A stretch of 64,000 nt of DNA, from contig CAYVBJ010000006.1 of NCBI GenBank assembly GCA_964449075.1, positions 76,709 through 140,708 on the forward strand. The letters are read 5' to 3'. The notes below the pieces were generated by a model, which made no database searches, had not been told where the DNA came from, and saw nothing but the letters and a program-made list of their open reading frames with translations. Of the stretch, positions 35,719-45,830 are shown piece after piece. A program made the translations under genes and the position numbers. This DNA is from CAYVBJ01 sp964449075 (GTDB lineage: Bacteria; Bacteroidota; Rhodothermia; Balneolales; Balneolaceae). Position 1 is the first letter of the stretch. Every line of letters starts with the position of its first letter.

Positions 35719-38700
35719 ATGAAAAATCTTTCAAAATTAGCGGTTGAAAGACCGGTTACATTTTTAATGATCAGCCTGATTCTGATAGGGTTTGGTGTAT
35801 TTGGCCTTTCCAATCTGCGTCTCAATCTCTACCCGGATGTATCATTTCCCACGATTACTGTATTTACAACGTATGAAGGTGTTGCTCCGGAAGATATGGA
35901 GACACTGATCAGCCGGCCGATCGAGGAGACAGTTGGGAGTGTATCAGGTGTTCAGCGGGTGCGTTCACTTTCGAGCCAGGGTGCGTCTGTTGTACGGCTG
36001 AATTTTGATTGGGGAACGAATCTTTTTGTTGCAGAGACTGAAGTTCGAAAGAGATTGGATCAGATCAGGCGCTCCCTGCCTCAAGATGCTGAGCAGCCAA
36101 TTGTATTTACTTATGATCCGAACGATGAGCCTATTGTTGTGCTAACAATCACATCAGACGTTCGAAGTCCGAGAGAGCTTCGTACAATCGCCAGGCAGCA
36201 AATTGAACAGCGGTTAGAACGAATCGGTGGTGTGGCATCAGCAGAGACAGCGGGAGGTTTTGAAAGACAGATAAATATTCGAATGAGTAACTCTCAGATG
36301 AGAGCCTACAATCTTACCATCGGAGATGTTGCAAGCGCTCTCCGGCAAGAGAATATCCAGGTACCGGCTGGAGAGCTTTCAGAGGGGGATGTTACGTATT
36401 CACTTCGAACAATAGGTGATTTCAGAAACATTGAGCAAATACGAAATACAATAGTCACAAACAGTGACGGTAACCCGGTTTACGCTAAAGATGTTGCAGA
36501 TATAGAAGATGGAATCGCACAGCCTATAGGTAATGTCCGGGTTCAGGGCAATGACGGTGTAATTATCAATATCTATAAACAGAGTGACAGCAATGTAGTT
36601 ACTGCGGCATCCGGTGTGATGAGCAGCCTCGACGAACTTCGTGAATTTATGCCTCCCGGTGTTGAGCTAAATGTACTTACGAATAAAGCCGATTTTATTG
36701 AGATGTCGATCAGGAATCTTATTCTGACAGGTATCCAGGCAATTTTCCTGGTGATGCTGATGCTACTTCTCTTTTTAAGAAGCGGCCGCACCTCGCTTAT
36801 TGTAGCTGTCTCCATCCCCGTTTCCATTGTTACCACTTTTAGTATCATGCACTGGGCGGATGTAAGTCTTAATATTATATCCCTCTCAGGATTAACTCTT
36901 GCCGTCGGGCTGGTAGTTGACAATGCCGTGGTTGTACTTGAAAATATATTCAGGTTCCGTGAGGATGGTGAAAGTGGGGCAAAATCCTCAGTGCTTGGGG
37001 CCAGGGAAGTCTCCGGTCCGATTATGATGTCAACCCTTACCACACTGGTTGTTTTTCTGCCGGTGCTGTTTGTTCCGGGGATTGCAGGCCTCTTATTCAG
37101 AGATCTGGCACTCACTATTTCATTTGCATTGATCGTATCCGTACTTGTAGCGCTTACTCTGATACCGGTTATGAGTTCACGCCTGTTTCAGGCCGAAGAC
37201 AGCAGAAAAGATCTTCCGCCCACAAAAGATCTTTCACTTTTCAAAAGATTACTTGAGTGGAGAAAAAAATCCATCTACACAAGACTTCTCAGTATTCCGC
37301 TCTTTTTAGTTTTGATACCGATTTATCCTTTGGTCTACCTTTTTGAACTTCTGTACACGAAAATTGCCGGATTCTTTAATGAAAGGGTTGCCCCGGTTCT
37401 GGGCAGTATGTTTCTGAACCTGGAAAACCGCTATAAATCCCTGCTCGATTCACTTCTGAACCGAAGTGGCTGGGTAGTTACGGGTGCGTTTGTTTTGCTG
37501 ATAGTATCATTACCTATTTTCTACCAGCTTGGAGGCGAGTTTTTTCCTGAGGTTGATGAAAACTTTATTACACTTGAGGTACAGCGTGAACCCGGAGTTA
37601 ATCTTTTTGAACTGGAGAGAACCATCGTGCGGATTGAGGAGATCGTTCGCAGAGAAGTTCCCGAAACCCGCTTAATTGTTTCGGATTACGGAGATAAAAC
37701 AGGTATTGAGGGTGCGGATAATCCCGGAGGAAATCAGGGTGTGATAAGAATTGAACTGGTACCGGTAGAAGAGAGGGACAGGTCGCAACAAAACATTACT
37801 GCAGAAATATTAAAAGCTGTCGAAATTGTTCCCGGAGCTAATGTACGGGAGATCAGGGAAGATCCTTTGAGTCCGGATGGGGAAACCGGCCTGATTGTTC
37901 AAATCTATGGATTTGACCCTGATGTCAGGAAAGAGTTTGCAGATGCTGCGTATGATCGCATCAGCGAAATCGATGGTATCGTAAATGTTTTCAGCTCGGC
38001 AGACCAGGGAAGGCCGGAACTTCGAATCGATATGGACAGGGAACGTATTTCGCGGAACGGTATGACAACATCACAGGTCGCAACAGCTGTCAGTAATGCC
38101 GTTAAGGGTGATATGGCTACCACGTTTGTAGACCAGGGAATTGAATTTGAGGTACTGGTTCAGCTGGCTGCAACTGATCGTGCAGAATCAACCGCACTCC
38201 AGAATATTCAAATTCAGACACCGAACGGAGACTGGATGCCTCTGAAAAACCTTGCGAGAATTGAACGTTATACCGGGCCTTCGAGTATCATCCGGGTAAA
38301 CCAGGAGAGGATGGCGCAGATTGAAGCTGACCTGGAAGGAATTGATTTAAAAGCAGCTTCCGAACGGGTTCGAAGTATATTATCACAAATTCAATGGCCG
38401 GAAGGATATAGATTTGAAGTGGCCGGGGATGCGGAGGATCAACAGGAATCATTTTATTTTTTAATCATTGCATTTATTATTGCAGGCATTTTAACCTACA
38501 TGGTGATGGCTTCTCAATTTGAGAGCCTGGTAGAACCTTTTATTATTATTGGAACAATTCCGCTTGCGCTGACGGGGGTACTTCTGATGTTATGGATAAC
38601 ACAAACTCCTGTTAGTGTAACAGCAATGGTGGGCCTCGTGCTGCTTACGGGTATTGTTGTGAATAACGGAATTGTTATGATTGATTACATTAAAATTTTA

Positions 38701-38997
38701 CAGTCTCGCGGCCAGGAACGCCATGAGGCTATTGTGAACGGTTCCGGCAGGCGTTTGCGGCCAATATTGATGACTGCATTTACAACGATACTTGCTATGG
38801 TACCGCTGGCACTTCAGCTCGGCTCAGGGGCAGAAACCTGGAGCCCTATGGCAAGAACCGTAATCGGGGGATTGACAATGTCAACGCTTCTGATGTTAAT
38901 TGCGGTGCCCTGCATGTATAATATCGTGAACAAAACTGTGGAAAAACTTGGTTTTGACTTTGTTCACAAAGAGGATCCTTTACTAAATGAAGATTAG
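35719..38997 (+). CDS. RND efflux permease (HAE1-type), first of tandem pair
   Basis: A 1092-residue proton-driven pump with the usual duplicated RND plan: the N-terminal helix, two large periplasmic loops and two blocks of six helices. The TM4 motif reads GLTLAVGLVVDNAVVVLEN, so the Asp-Asp pair of AcrB is Asp-Asn here, as in many HAE1-type pumps. It is about 40 residues longer than AcrB because of an insert near residues 495-570 that includes an extra hydrophobic stretch (about 522-545). It lies 7 bases after the adaptor and 15 bases before a second permease. Confidence 0.92.
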   Translation: MKNLSKLAVERPVTFLMISLILIGFGVFGLSNLRLNLYPDVSFPTITVFTTYEGVAPEDMETLISRPIEETVGSVSGVQRVRSLSSQGASVVRLNFDWGTNLFVAETEVRKRLDQIRRSLPQDAEQPIVFTYDPNDEPIVVLTITSDVRSPRELRTIARQQIEQRLERIGGVASAETAGGFERQINIRMSNSQMRAYNLTIGDVASALRQENIQVPAGELSEGDVTYSLRTIGDFRNIEQIRNTIVTNSDGNPVYAKDVADIEDGIAQPIGNVRVQGNDGVIINIYKQSDSNVVTAASGVMSSLDELREFMPPGVELNVLTNKADFIEMSIRNLILTGIQAIFLVMLMLLLFLRSGRTSLIVAVSIPVSIVTTFSIMHWADVSLNIISLSGLTLAVGLVVDNAVVVLENIFRFREDGESGAKSSVLGAREVSGPIMMSTLTTLVVFLPVLFVPGIAGLLFRDLALTISFALIVSVLVALTLIPVMSSRLFQAEDSRKDLPPTKDLSLFKRLLEWRKKSIYTRLLSIPLFLVLIPIYPLVYLFELLYTKIAGFFNERVAPVLGSMFLNLENRYKSLLDSLLNRSGWVVTGAFVLLIVSLPIFYQLGGEFFPEVDENFITLEVQREPGVNLFELERTIVRIEEIVRREVPETRLIVSDYGDKTGIEGADNPGGNQGVIRIELVPVEERDRSQQNITAEILKAVEIVPGANVREIREDPLSPDGETGLIVQIYGFDPDVRKEFADAAYDRISEIDGIVNVFSSADQGRPELRIDMDRERISRNGMTTSQVATAVSNAVKGDMATTFVDQGIEFEVLVQLAATDRAESTALQNIQIQTPNGDWMPLKNLARIERYTGPSSIIRVNQERMAQIEADLEGIDLKAASERVRSILSQIQWPEGYRFEVAGDAEDQQESFYFLIIAFIIAGILTYMVMASQFESLVEPFIIIGTIPLALTGVLLMLWITQTPVSVTAMVGLVLLTGIVVNNGIVMIDYIKILQSRGQERHEAIVNGSGRRLRPILMTAFTTILAMVPLALQLGSGAETWSPMARTVIGGLTMSTLLMLIAVPCMYNIVNKTVEKLGFDFVHKEDPLLNED

Positions 38998-39012
38998 CCC
39001 GGGTAATAAGCC

Positions 39013-42000
39013 ATGAAAAAATTTACACTGACCGAAAAAGTACTGAAACGTCCTGTTACCGTTTTTATGTTTTCACTCATGGTGGCCGGATTTGGAATAT
39101 TTTCACTTACAAATCTGAAGGTTACCCTGATGCCTTCCTTCAACATCCCGGTATTGGCTGTATCGGTTAATTATCAGAACGTTTCACCGGATGATATGTC
39201 GAGATTGGTTGTGGAACCTATAGAAGGAGCTATTATGGGAGTGGACGGTATTAAATCCCTGGAATCGAGTGTAAGGCAGGGCGGGGCGTTTCTTATTTTA
39301 CGGTTAAAATCGGGGATCAATATTCAGCAGACGGAACTCAAGCTGCGGGAAGCTATGGATCGGATTCGGAACCAGCTGCCTGCCGAAGCAAATGAACCGG
39401 TGATATTTCAGTTCGATCCTGATCGATCACCTATTATGAATATCAGTATCGAATCCAATGTTCTTGGCCTTGATGAACTGCGCCAGCTTGCGATTGAATT
39501 TGTTGAGCCGCGGTTTGAACGAATTGAAGGAGTTGCGTCTGCCGATACAAGAGGCGGACTTGAAAGAAACTTTTTTGTAAATCTTGATCCTGTTTCATTG
39601 GCCAGGCACCGTGTTGTTCCTTCTGAGGTGGTGAATGCGATCAGAAGCAATAATGTAAAGCAGCCGGTGGGAAACCTGGTAACCGACAGAACAAGCTACA
39701 GTATCCGGGCTGAATCTATATACAGGGATGTCAATGAAATCAGGCAGACAGTAATCCGGATGGATGAGGGTGTTCCGCTGAGAGTATCAGACGTTGCGAA
39801 AGTTGAAAACACGTATGCGGATATCAATTCCATAGTAGAGGTAAACGGGAAGAACAGTGTTACAATAGAAGTGCAAAAACAATCGGATGCCAACACACTC
39901 GATGTGGCCCAGACGGTTTTGTTAGAGATGCAGTCTTTCCGAGAAAATTTACCTGGAAATGTATCCATGCAGGTGTTAAGTAATGAAGGTAAATTTATTG
40001 AAGACTCAATAAGTAACTTATCACAGTCTGCCTTGATGGCTCTTGTAGTTGTGATTCTGATCTTATTGCTCTTCATGGGCGGATGGCGGATTGCATTGGT
40101 TGTGGCAACCAGTATTCCCATCTCACTGACGGCTACTTTTGCGGCAATGTATTTTCTTGATATCAGTCTGAATATCATCTCAATTACCGGTCTTGCACTG
40201 GCCATTGGGTTACTGGTTGATAACTCCATTGTCGTTTCAGAAAGTATCGCAAACAAACTTGAGCAGGGAATGACGAGATTCAAAGCCACACTTGAAGGCA
40301 CAAGTGAGGTTGCCGGGGCTTTACTCGGATCCACACTTACAACACTGGCTGTATTTGTTCCGATCCTCGGTGTTACAGGAGTAACCGGTACGGTGACCCG
40401 TGATCTCGCCCTTACCATTTCAATTGCGATCACAAGTTCGTACCTGGCCTCTATTATTCTGATCCCGGTTCTTGCATCATTACTTCTTCGCAGGGAAGAG
40501 TTCGACCGGCACAGTGTTACATTCAAGGGTATTCACTATCTGGAAAAAAATTATGGGCGCATTTTGTACTGGATTTTGAAACGGAAATATGTAATTGCAC
40601 TGTTTGTTGTCGGTGTAGTTGGTGGTTCCTACCTGTTATTTACCTCTATTCCGGGTGAATTTTTTCCGGAGAGCGATTCGGGTGAATTTAATGCACGTGT
40701 TACTTTACCGGCTGGCACCCAGCTTGCAAATACGGCAGAATTACTCAGAGACTATACGGACCAGATTTTAGCCTTGCCCGAAGTCAGAACCGTAATTGCC
40801 AATATCGGCAGACAGCGATGGAGTACCGAATCAAATCTTGGTGAATTAAATGTACTGCTGACTGATCAGAGAGAGAGGGTAAAAACAACGAATGATGTGA
40901 TGGATGAGGTTCGCGCCATGCTAGAACAACCAGACGTAGACCTGGAGCTCAATGCCTCTGGTGGCCCCGGCTTTATGGGCGGAGGCGGCAGAGGAGGCCC
41001 CAGCGGTATCCGTCTAAGCCTGATAGGGCCCGATATAGATGTGCTCCAGGAGTTTTCTACCCGAATTGAAGAACGTCTCATTGACGATCCTAATATTATG
41101 TCGGTCGATAATGCAAGAACACGGCCACAGCCGGAACTCCAGTTCACACCAGACCGGCTCAGGATCAACAAGATCGGTGCAACCACAAGTGAAGTTGCAA
41201 GTTCTTATGGAACACAGGCCAGGGGCACCCGGGCTGGATTTTTTATCGATGAAGGACGGGAAATTCCGATTCAGGTTCGGAATAAACGTGAAAATTTTCA
41301 AAACAGGCAGGATCTTTTTTCTCTTGAGCTGCTTCAGTATGAAGAACAGAGGATTCCAATTGTAGCACTGGGCTCATTTGATTTTGATGAAGGTGTTAGT
41401 CGTATATCGCGCCGCGACCGTGAAGTTGTACTCGACATCAGTATATCAGTCAGAGGACCGATTGAGGAGTACCGTGAACAGATTCAAACCATATTGACCA
41501 ATGATATAATTCTGCCGGATGGTTACAGGTACGATTTCACTGGTTCGTTACGTGATTTTGACATGGGTATGGGGCAGCTTAGTATGGCTCTTCTGTTTGC
41601 TCTGATACTTACCTATATGGTAATGGCGTCTCTTTTTGAAAATTTCAGAGATCCTTTTATCATCATGTTTACAGTTCCGCTTGCTTTTTTCGGTTCGCTT
41701 TTATTTTTATTTGTGACCAATACATCGCTCAGTGTACCGGCTTATATCGGGATTGTGTTGCTGGTTGGTATTGTGGTGAACAATGGAATTGTTCTTGTTG
41801 ACTATATTCATTTTTATACGAAAAAAAGCGGTGTCACCGGCAAAGCTTATGTAATTGCTTTCTTACAGGCGTGTAAGCGGAGAATGAGGCCTATTATATT
41901 GACCGCAATGACCACCATTTTTTCCATGGTTCCATTAGCTCTTGAAATTGGTGCCGGCGCTGAGACATGGAGCCCGCTGGCACGGTCTGTAATCGGGGGA

Positions 42001-42105
42001 TTAACCTTTGCAACTATCCTGACACTTTTTGTAGTTCCTGCAATTGTGGTTGGAATCTCAAAAGAACGCCGTGAATGGGTGAAAGAAGGGCTGGATGAGG
42101 TTTAG
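39013..42105 (+). CDS. RND efflux permease (HAE1-type), second of tandem pair
   Basis: A 1030-residue RND pump, homologous to but clearly diverged from the one before it. The TM4 motif is LAIGLLVDNSIVVSES, again Asp-Asn. A glycine-rich stretch (GGPGFMGGGGRGGPSG, near 650-665) sits in the second periplasmic loop. One adaptor and two permeases in one operon resemble MdtABC-type pumps, where the two permeases form a mixed trimer. No TolC-like outer-membrane gene is in the operon, so it must use one encoded elsewhere. Confidence 0.92.
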   Translation: MKKFTLTEKVLKRPVTVFMFSLMVAGFGIFSLTNLKVTLMPSFNIPVLAVSVNYQNVSPDDMSRLVVEPIEGAIMGVDGIKSLESSVRQGGAFLILRLKSGINIQQTELKLREAMDRIRNQLPAEANEPVIFQFDPDRSPIMNISIESNVLGLDELRQLAIEFVEPRFERIEGVASADTRGGLERNFFVNLDPVSLARHRVVPSEVVNAIRSNNVKQPVGNLVTDRTSYSIRAESIYRDVNEIRQTVIRMDEGVPLRVSDVAKVENTYADINSIVEVNGKNSVTIEVQKQSDANTLDVAQTVLLEMQSFRENLPGNVSMQVLSNEGKFIEDSISNLSQSALMALVVVILILLLFMGGWRIALVVATSIPISLTATFAAMYFLDISLNIISITGLALAIGLLVDNSIVVSESIANKLEQGMTRFKATLEGTSEVAGALLGSTLTTLAVFVPILGVTGVTGTVTRDLALTISIAITSSYLASIILIPVLASLLLRREEFDRHSVTFKGIHYLEKNYGRILYWILKRKYVIALFVVGVVGGSYLLFTSIPGEFFPESDSGEFNARVTLPAGTQLANTAELLRDYTDQILALPEVRTVIANIGRQRWSTESNLGELNVLLTDQRERVKTTNDVMDEVRAMLEQPDVDLELNASGGPGFMGGGGRGGPSGIRLSLIGPDIDVLQEFSTRIEERLIDDPNIMSVDNARTRPQPELQFTPDRLRINKIGATTSEVASSYGTQARGTRAGFFIDEGREIPIQVRNKRENFQNRQDLFSLELLQYEEQRIPIVALGSFDFDEGVSRISRRDREVVLDISISVRGPIEEYREQIQTILTNDIILPDGYRYDFTGSLRDFDMGMGQLSMALLFALILTYMVMASLFENFRDPFIIMFTVPLAFFGSLLFLFVTNTSLSVPAYIGIVLLVGIVVNNGIVLVDYIHFYTKKSGVTGKAYVIAFLQACKRRMRPIILTAMTTIFSMVPLALEIGAGAETWSPLARSVIGGLTFATILTLFVVPAIVVGISKERREWVKEGLDEV

Positions 42106-42120
42106 GGGATAGATAGATAA

Positions 42121-42220
42121 TTTCCTTAGCGTTTCTTTCCGTTCTCTGCGGTTAATTCTCTGCAAGATCCATGCTCCCGATGAATAAACCGAAATGAGTG
42201 CAGGGAGGCGCGGAGGGGTT
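42121..42220. repeat. Dispersed GCGGTTAA repeat, left flank of the Dabb gene
   Basis: The segment 42129-42174 is about 80 percent identical to 42829-42874 on the other side of the Dabb gene, exactly 700 bases away and in the same orientation. It contains TTCTCTGCGGTTAATTC and is followed by a GGAGGCGCGGAGGGG tail. It belongs to the family seen also near 28561, 48449 and 61617. Confidence 0.65.
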
Positions 42221-42244
42221 TGTTTGAGATTTCTCTGTTAAAAA

Positions 42245-42655
42245 TCAGGGGGTTATTGCATCATAAACACGAACCTTTTCCCAGAGATGTGCATTTTTGT
42301 CAATAAATTCCAGGTGATCCGGATGCTCCTGGTATGCTTTTTCAGCTTCTTTGTTCTCAAAAACAAATGTGATTGAATAGTCATAGCTGTTATCAATCAC
42401 ATCCCGCTGTTCAGTTGATGCCGGCACCCCGATGAACTTTTGTTTAATCAATGGAATAGAACTCAGTTTCTTCAATTCTCCATAAAAATTACGAGAGTCT
42501 TCTTCATCAGCCTCGTCTGTAAACCAAAAATAGACGGTATGAACCAATACACTCTCCTCTTCAGAGCTGACTTGCGATGCTGATGATTCCTGGGCTACTG
42601 TGTTTGTTGTTGTGAATGCGAAAGATAATAAGAAAAGGGTCAGGATGGTTTTCAT
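42245..42655 (-). CDS. Secreted Dabb-domain (stress-responsive alpha/beta barrel) protein
   Basis: A 136-residue protein with a signal peptide (about 1-22, ending VAQES) and one Dabb domain (about 38-132): VHTVYFWFTDEAD, KQKFIGVPAS, SYDYSITFVFENKEAEKAYQEHPDHLEF. Dabb proteins form ferredoxin-like dimers. Their function in this class is unknown, and export is less usual. The gene stands alone between two direct copies of a repeat. Confidence 0.8.
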   Translation of the reverse strand: MKTILTLFLLSFAFTTTNTVAQESSASQVSSEEESVLVHTVYFWFTDEADEEDSRNFYGELKKLSSIPLIKQKFIGVPASTEQRDVIDNSYDYSITFVFENKEAEKAYQEHPDHLEFIDKNAHLWEKVRVYDAITP

Positions 42656-42821
42656 TAGCTGGCTGAATCTTGATTTAGGGTTAATCGATAGAACAAATGT
42701 AAACCTTTTGCTTTATAAATAAAAAATGATATAAAGTCTTGATTGTTTGTCGACAGAATCATTCGGATTGCCTGGCCCTTATGGATGTGCGAGTTCATCT
42801 GATATAATAAATCCTGCCGTT

Positions 42822-42912
42822 TTCCCTGGCGCTTCTTCCCGTTCTCCGCGGTTAATTCAATGCAAGATTCGTGCACCAGGTAAATTAACCGCCAAGGGCG
42901 CGCGGAGGGTTC
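42822..42912. repeat. Dispersed GCGGTTAA/TTAACCGC repeat, right flank of the Dabb gene
   Basis: The second copy of the repeat flanking the Dabb gene. GCGGTTAA (42848-42855) and TTAACCGC (42885-42892) are mutual inverted repeats in this copy, followed by AAGGGCGCGCGGAGGGTTC. The rest of the gap to 42951 shows only a short GCTGACAG-type repeat. Confidence 0.65.
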
Positions 42913-42951
42913 AACCAGCAATTTTCACTACAAGCTGACAGTTGAAAACAG

Positions 42952-44412
42952 CTAACCCGCTTCATTCGCTTTTCTTTCGTCTTCCTCTGATTCACGGGAC
43001 ATATCTTCGAGTGTTCTGCCTTTTGTCTCTTTTATGAAGAATTTGACAAAGAAGTACGCAATGAGTCCGAATGTGGCATAGATCCCGTAAGAAAAACCAA
43101 GTCCCAAATATGTGAGCATAACGGGAAATGTCATGGTTATGGTAAAGTTGGATCCCCACTGAACAAGACCACATATCGCAAGTGCAGCACCCCGGAATTT
43201 ATTGGGGAACATCTCGCCGAGCATTACCCACATAACAGGTCCCCATGAGAAAGCGAAAAATGCTATGTAAGCATTCGCAGCAAGGAGTGCATAGGTGCCC
43301 ATTGTTTCACTCAAAACGAGAGTGTCGGCGCTGCCGGTGGGGGCTGTCCCGAAGATATAAGCCAAAGCTCCAAGCATAACTGCCTGGCCAAGTGAGCCGA
43401 TTAACAAGAGTGGTTTTCGGCCCAGCCGGTCTACCAGGGCAATGGCTACAAAGGTAAAGATAACATTCACGGAACCGCTGATCACATTTGTCAGAAGTGC
43501 ATCTGCTTCAGTAAATCCGGCTGCCTGCCACAGCGTTGCACCATAGTAAAAAATTACGTTGATCCCGGTGAATTGCTGCAGAGCTGCCAGACCTACACCC
43601 ACCCAAACGATTGGATGAATTTTTCCTGTGTACGAACTGATAACATCTTTCAGACTTGGTTTGCTGCCCTCACGAAGAGTTGATTTGATGTCGGCAACCT
43701 TGGCTTCCGCATCCACAGAATCAGAAAGACTTGTCAGTACTGCTTTAGCTTCATCATTCTTACCTGCAGCAACCAGGTAACGGGGAGATTCAGGTATAAA
43801 AAGAAGGCTTATCAGGAAAATGGAAGCAGGAACAATTTCAACCCAGAACATCCACTGCCAGGTTTGAAAGCCGCCCCAGAGAATATCAGAAGCTCCTCCT
43901 GATAAACCGGCAAGCCAGTAGTTACTCATGAAGGCGGCAAACAGACCAATCACGATCATTAATTGTTGCAAAGTGGCAAGACTTCCGCGGATTTTAGCCG
44001 GTGCAATTTCGCTGATGTACGCAGGTGCAAGTATACTTGCTGCTCCAACGGCAAGGCCGCCAATTATGCGAAAAAGAACAAACTCCGGTGAGCTTCCGGA
44101 AATACCCGAGCCCCATGCACTTAGAATAAAAAAGGCCGCAGTAGCAATCATTACAGGTTTGCGGCCAAATTTATCAGCAAGATTTCCTGCAAAAAAGGCA
44201 CCTGCTGCACACCCGAGTAACATGGAAGCCACATTAAATCCCGTGCCTACTGCATCAGAATTAAATGCCAGCTGAAGAGCATCTACAGTACCATTAATAA
44301 CACCACTGTCAAAACCAAATAAAAAGCCGCCTATAGCTGCTACTACGGATAGAAAGATAACCCGCAAAAGATTATAACTTTCACCCTGTGATTCATTTCC
44401 GGAATTCCCCAT
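42952..44412 (-). CDS. Sugar porter MFS transporter (XylE-type)
   Basis: A 486-residue, 12-helix transporter of the sugar porter subfamily, probably a sugar:H+ symporter. Signatures are FGRKPVMIATA (first loop), PAYISEIAPAKIRG with a following QQLMIVIG, PESPRYLVAAGK after helix 6, QQFTGINVIFYYG in helix 7 and LGRKPLLLIG in loop 8-9. These place it with xylose/glucose porters, although the exact sugar cannot be read from sequence. It stands alone and is not linked to a catabolic operon. Confidence 0.9.
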   Translation of the reverse strand: MGNSGNESQGESYNLLRVIFLSVVAAIGGFLFGFDSGVINGTVDALQLAFNSDAVGTGFNVASMLLGCAAGAFFAGNLADKFGRKPVMIATAAFFILSAWGSGISGSSPEFVLFRIIGGLAVGAASILAPAYISEIAPAKIRGSLATLQQLMIVIGLFAAFMSNYWLAGLSGGASDILWGGFQTWQWMFWVEIVPASIFLISLLFIPESPRYLVAAGKNDEAKAVLTSLSDSVDAEAKVADIKSTLREGSKPSLKDVISSYTGKIHPIVWVGVGLAALQQFTGINVIFYYGATLWQAAGFTEADALLTNVISGSVNVIFTFVAIALVDRLGRKPLLLIGSLGQAVMLGALAYIFGTAPTGSADTLVLSETMGTYALLAANAYIAFFAFSWGPVMWVMLGEMFPNKFRGAALAICGLVQWGSNFTITMTFPVMLTYLGLGFSYGIYATFGLIAYFFVKFFIKETKGRTLEDMSRESEEDERKANEAG

Positions 44413-44638
44413 GCTCGTAATTTTTTTAATGTTTAAGAGAACAATTAGCAGGCTTTATATTCACACAATTTTCGGGATAAATCAAAATTTTTTTTAATAA
44501 AATAAAATTGAGATGTAAAACTTGTGATTTTGTTTTAAAGTTAGTAATTATCCGTTAAATAATTGCTGTAATCCGATTTAGCGAAAACTTTCGCTGATCT
44601 GTAAGCAAGTCTCTCGTAAATACAGGCGTTTCAATTTT

Positions 44639-45790
44639 ATGCTTACTTATTATTTTCCTCGTTTCTTTAAACATCACCAGATATTTAAATATTTTCAATA
44701 TAAAAAAATCTGTTTCTTCGCAGCTTTCATTTCTGGCTATCTGCTGTTTTTTTATACGGCTGAATCGTTTGCCCAGGAGCATCAGAAAACAAAAATTTAT
44801 GGATTGGTGACGGATCAAAATAACAATGATCCTGTGCCTTCGGTTAATGTTTACATCTCCGGGACAATGGCCGGAACAACTACAGATGGCGATGGAAGTT
44901 TTGAGTTTACAACTGATCACCAGGGAAAATTTGAATTGGTGTTCAGTTATATAGGATATAAAACTGTTACGAAGCCTGTTCTTTTAAACAGCGATACCAA
45001 ACAGCTCCAGGTAATTGTGCACCTTGAAGAGAATACAATTGAATTTGAAGAACTTGTGGTAGAATCAGATAATAAATCCTGGCAGAGTAATTACGAGGTG
45101 TTTGTATCTCAGTTTATTGGAACGTCAGCTAACGCTGATGAAACCTTTATTCAGAATTCGTGGGTTTTAGACTTCAGATTTGACGAAGATGGTTCATTAG
45201 TGGCGGTATCAGATGAACCGATATTAATTGCCAACCATGCATTGGGTTACGAAATGCACGTAGATCTGATTGCTTTTAAATGGGGAGAAGCTATTGATTT
45301 AGCTCTTTTTAAAATGAAAATGAAGTTTACAGAGATGGAGACGGATAACAAAAACAAGAAAGAAAAATGGGAAGAAACAAGGGAAAAGACATACAAAGGA
45401 TCTTTTGAACACTTTCTGTATTCTATGTATGAAGATGATTTGGACGGGAACTCATTTGAGATTAAGCCGGAAAATGGAATTGTGCCTCTAAGTGCGGGAG
45501 AAACAAGACTTCGGCTTATGGAAAGTGGTCAGACATACTCGGGCCGTTTGCGCTTACTAAAAGGATATATGATATCTGATATTACTGAAATATTATATGG
45601 TCAAAAGAAAAAATCCTTGAGAGACAACAGAAGGAGATCTCTAATTGCGCCGATGGTTACAGATGGTAATGGATATTTTTTTATTACAGAAAACAGAAGT
45701 TTGTTAGACCCGGTTTCACTAAGAGTTGGTGGCGAATGGGGATTTCAGCGGGTTGCTGATATGGTTCCAAAAGAGTTTTATATGGATTAA
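44639..45790 (+). CDS. CarboxypepD_reg-domain secreted protein
   Basis: A 383-residue exported protein. A long signal region (about 1-44, hydrophobic core FAAFISGYLLFFYTA, cleavage near SFAQE) precedes a carboxypeptidase-regulatory-like domain (about 52-135; IYGLVTDQNNNDPVPSVNVYI and FSYIGYKTV). The rest (about 140-383) is a beta-rich domain of unknown function with a Lys/Glu-rich insert near 235-250. It is too short for a TonB-dependent receptor barrel. Divergent from the sugar porter gene. Confidence 0.72.
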   Translation: MLTYYFPRFFKHHQIFKYFQYKKICFFAAFISGYLLFFYTAESFAQEHQKTKIYGLVTDQNNNDPVPSVNVYISGTMAGTTTDGDGSFEFTTDHQGKFELVFSYIGYKTVTKPVLLNSDTKQLQVIVHLEENTIEFEELVVESDNKSWQSNYEVFVSQFIGTSANADETFIQNSWVLDFRFDEDGSLVAVSDEPILIANHALGYEMHVDLIAFKWGEAIDLALFKMKMKFTEMETDNKNKKEKWEETREKTYKGSFEHFLYSMYEDDLDGNSFEIKPENGIVPLSAGETRLRLMESGQTYSGRLRLLKGYMISDITEILYGQKKKSLRDNRRRSLIAPMVTDGNGYFFITENRSLLDPVSLRVGGEWGFQRVADMVPKEFYMD

Positions 45791-45830
45791 TCAATCAAGC
45801 TGTCAAATCTCTTTTCGGTCATGGTTTTTT

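Noticed and set aside
39696..40526. 276-residue ORF on the minus strand
   Set aside because: It lies wholly inside the second RND permease and has the Ser/Arg/Thr-rich composition of an antisense shadow, with no domain.
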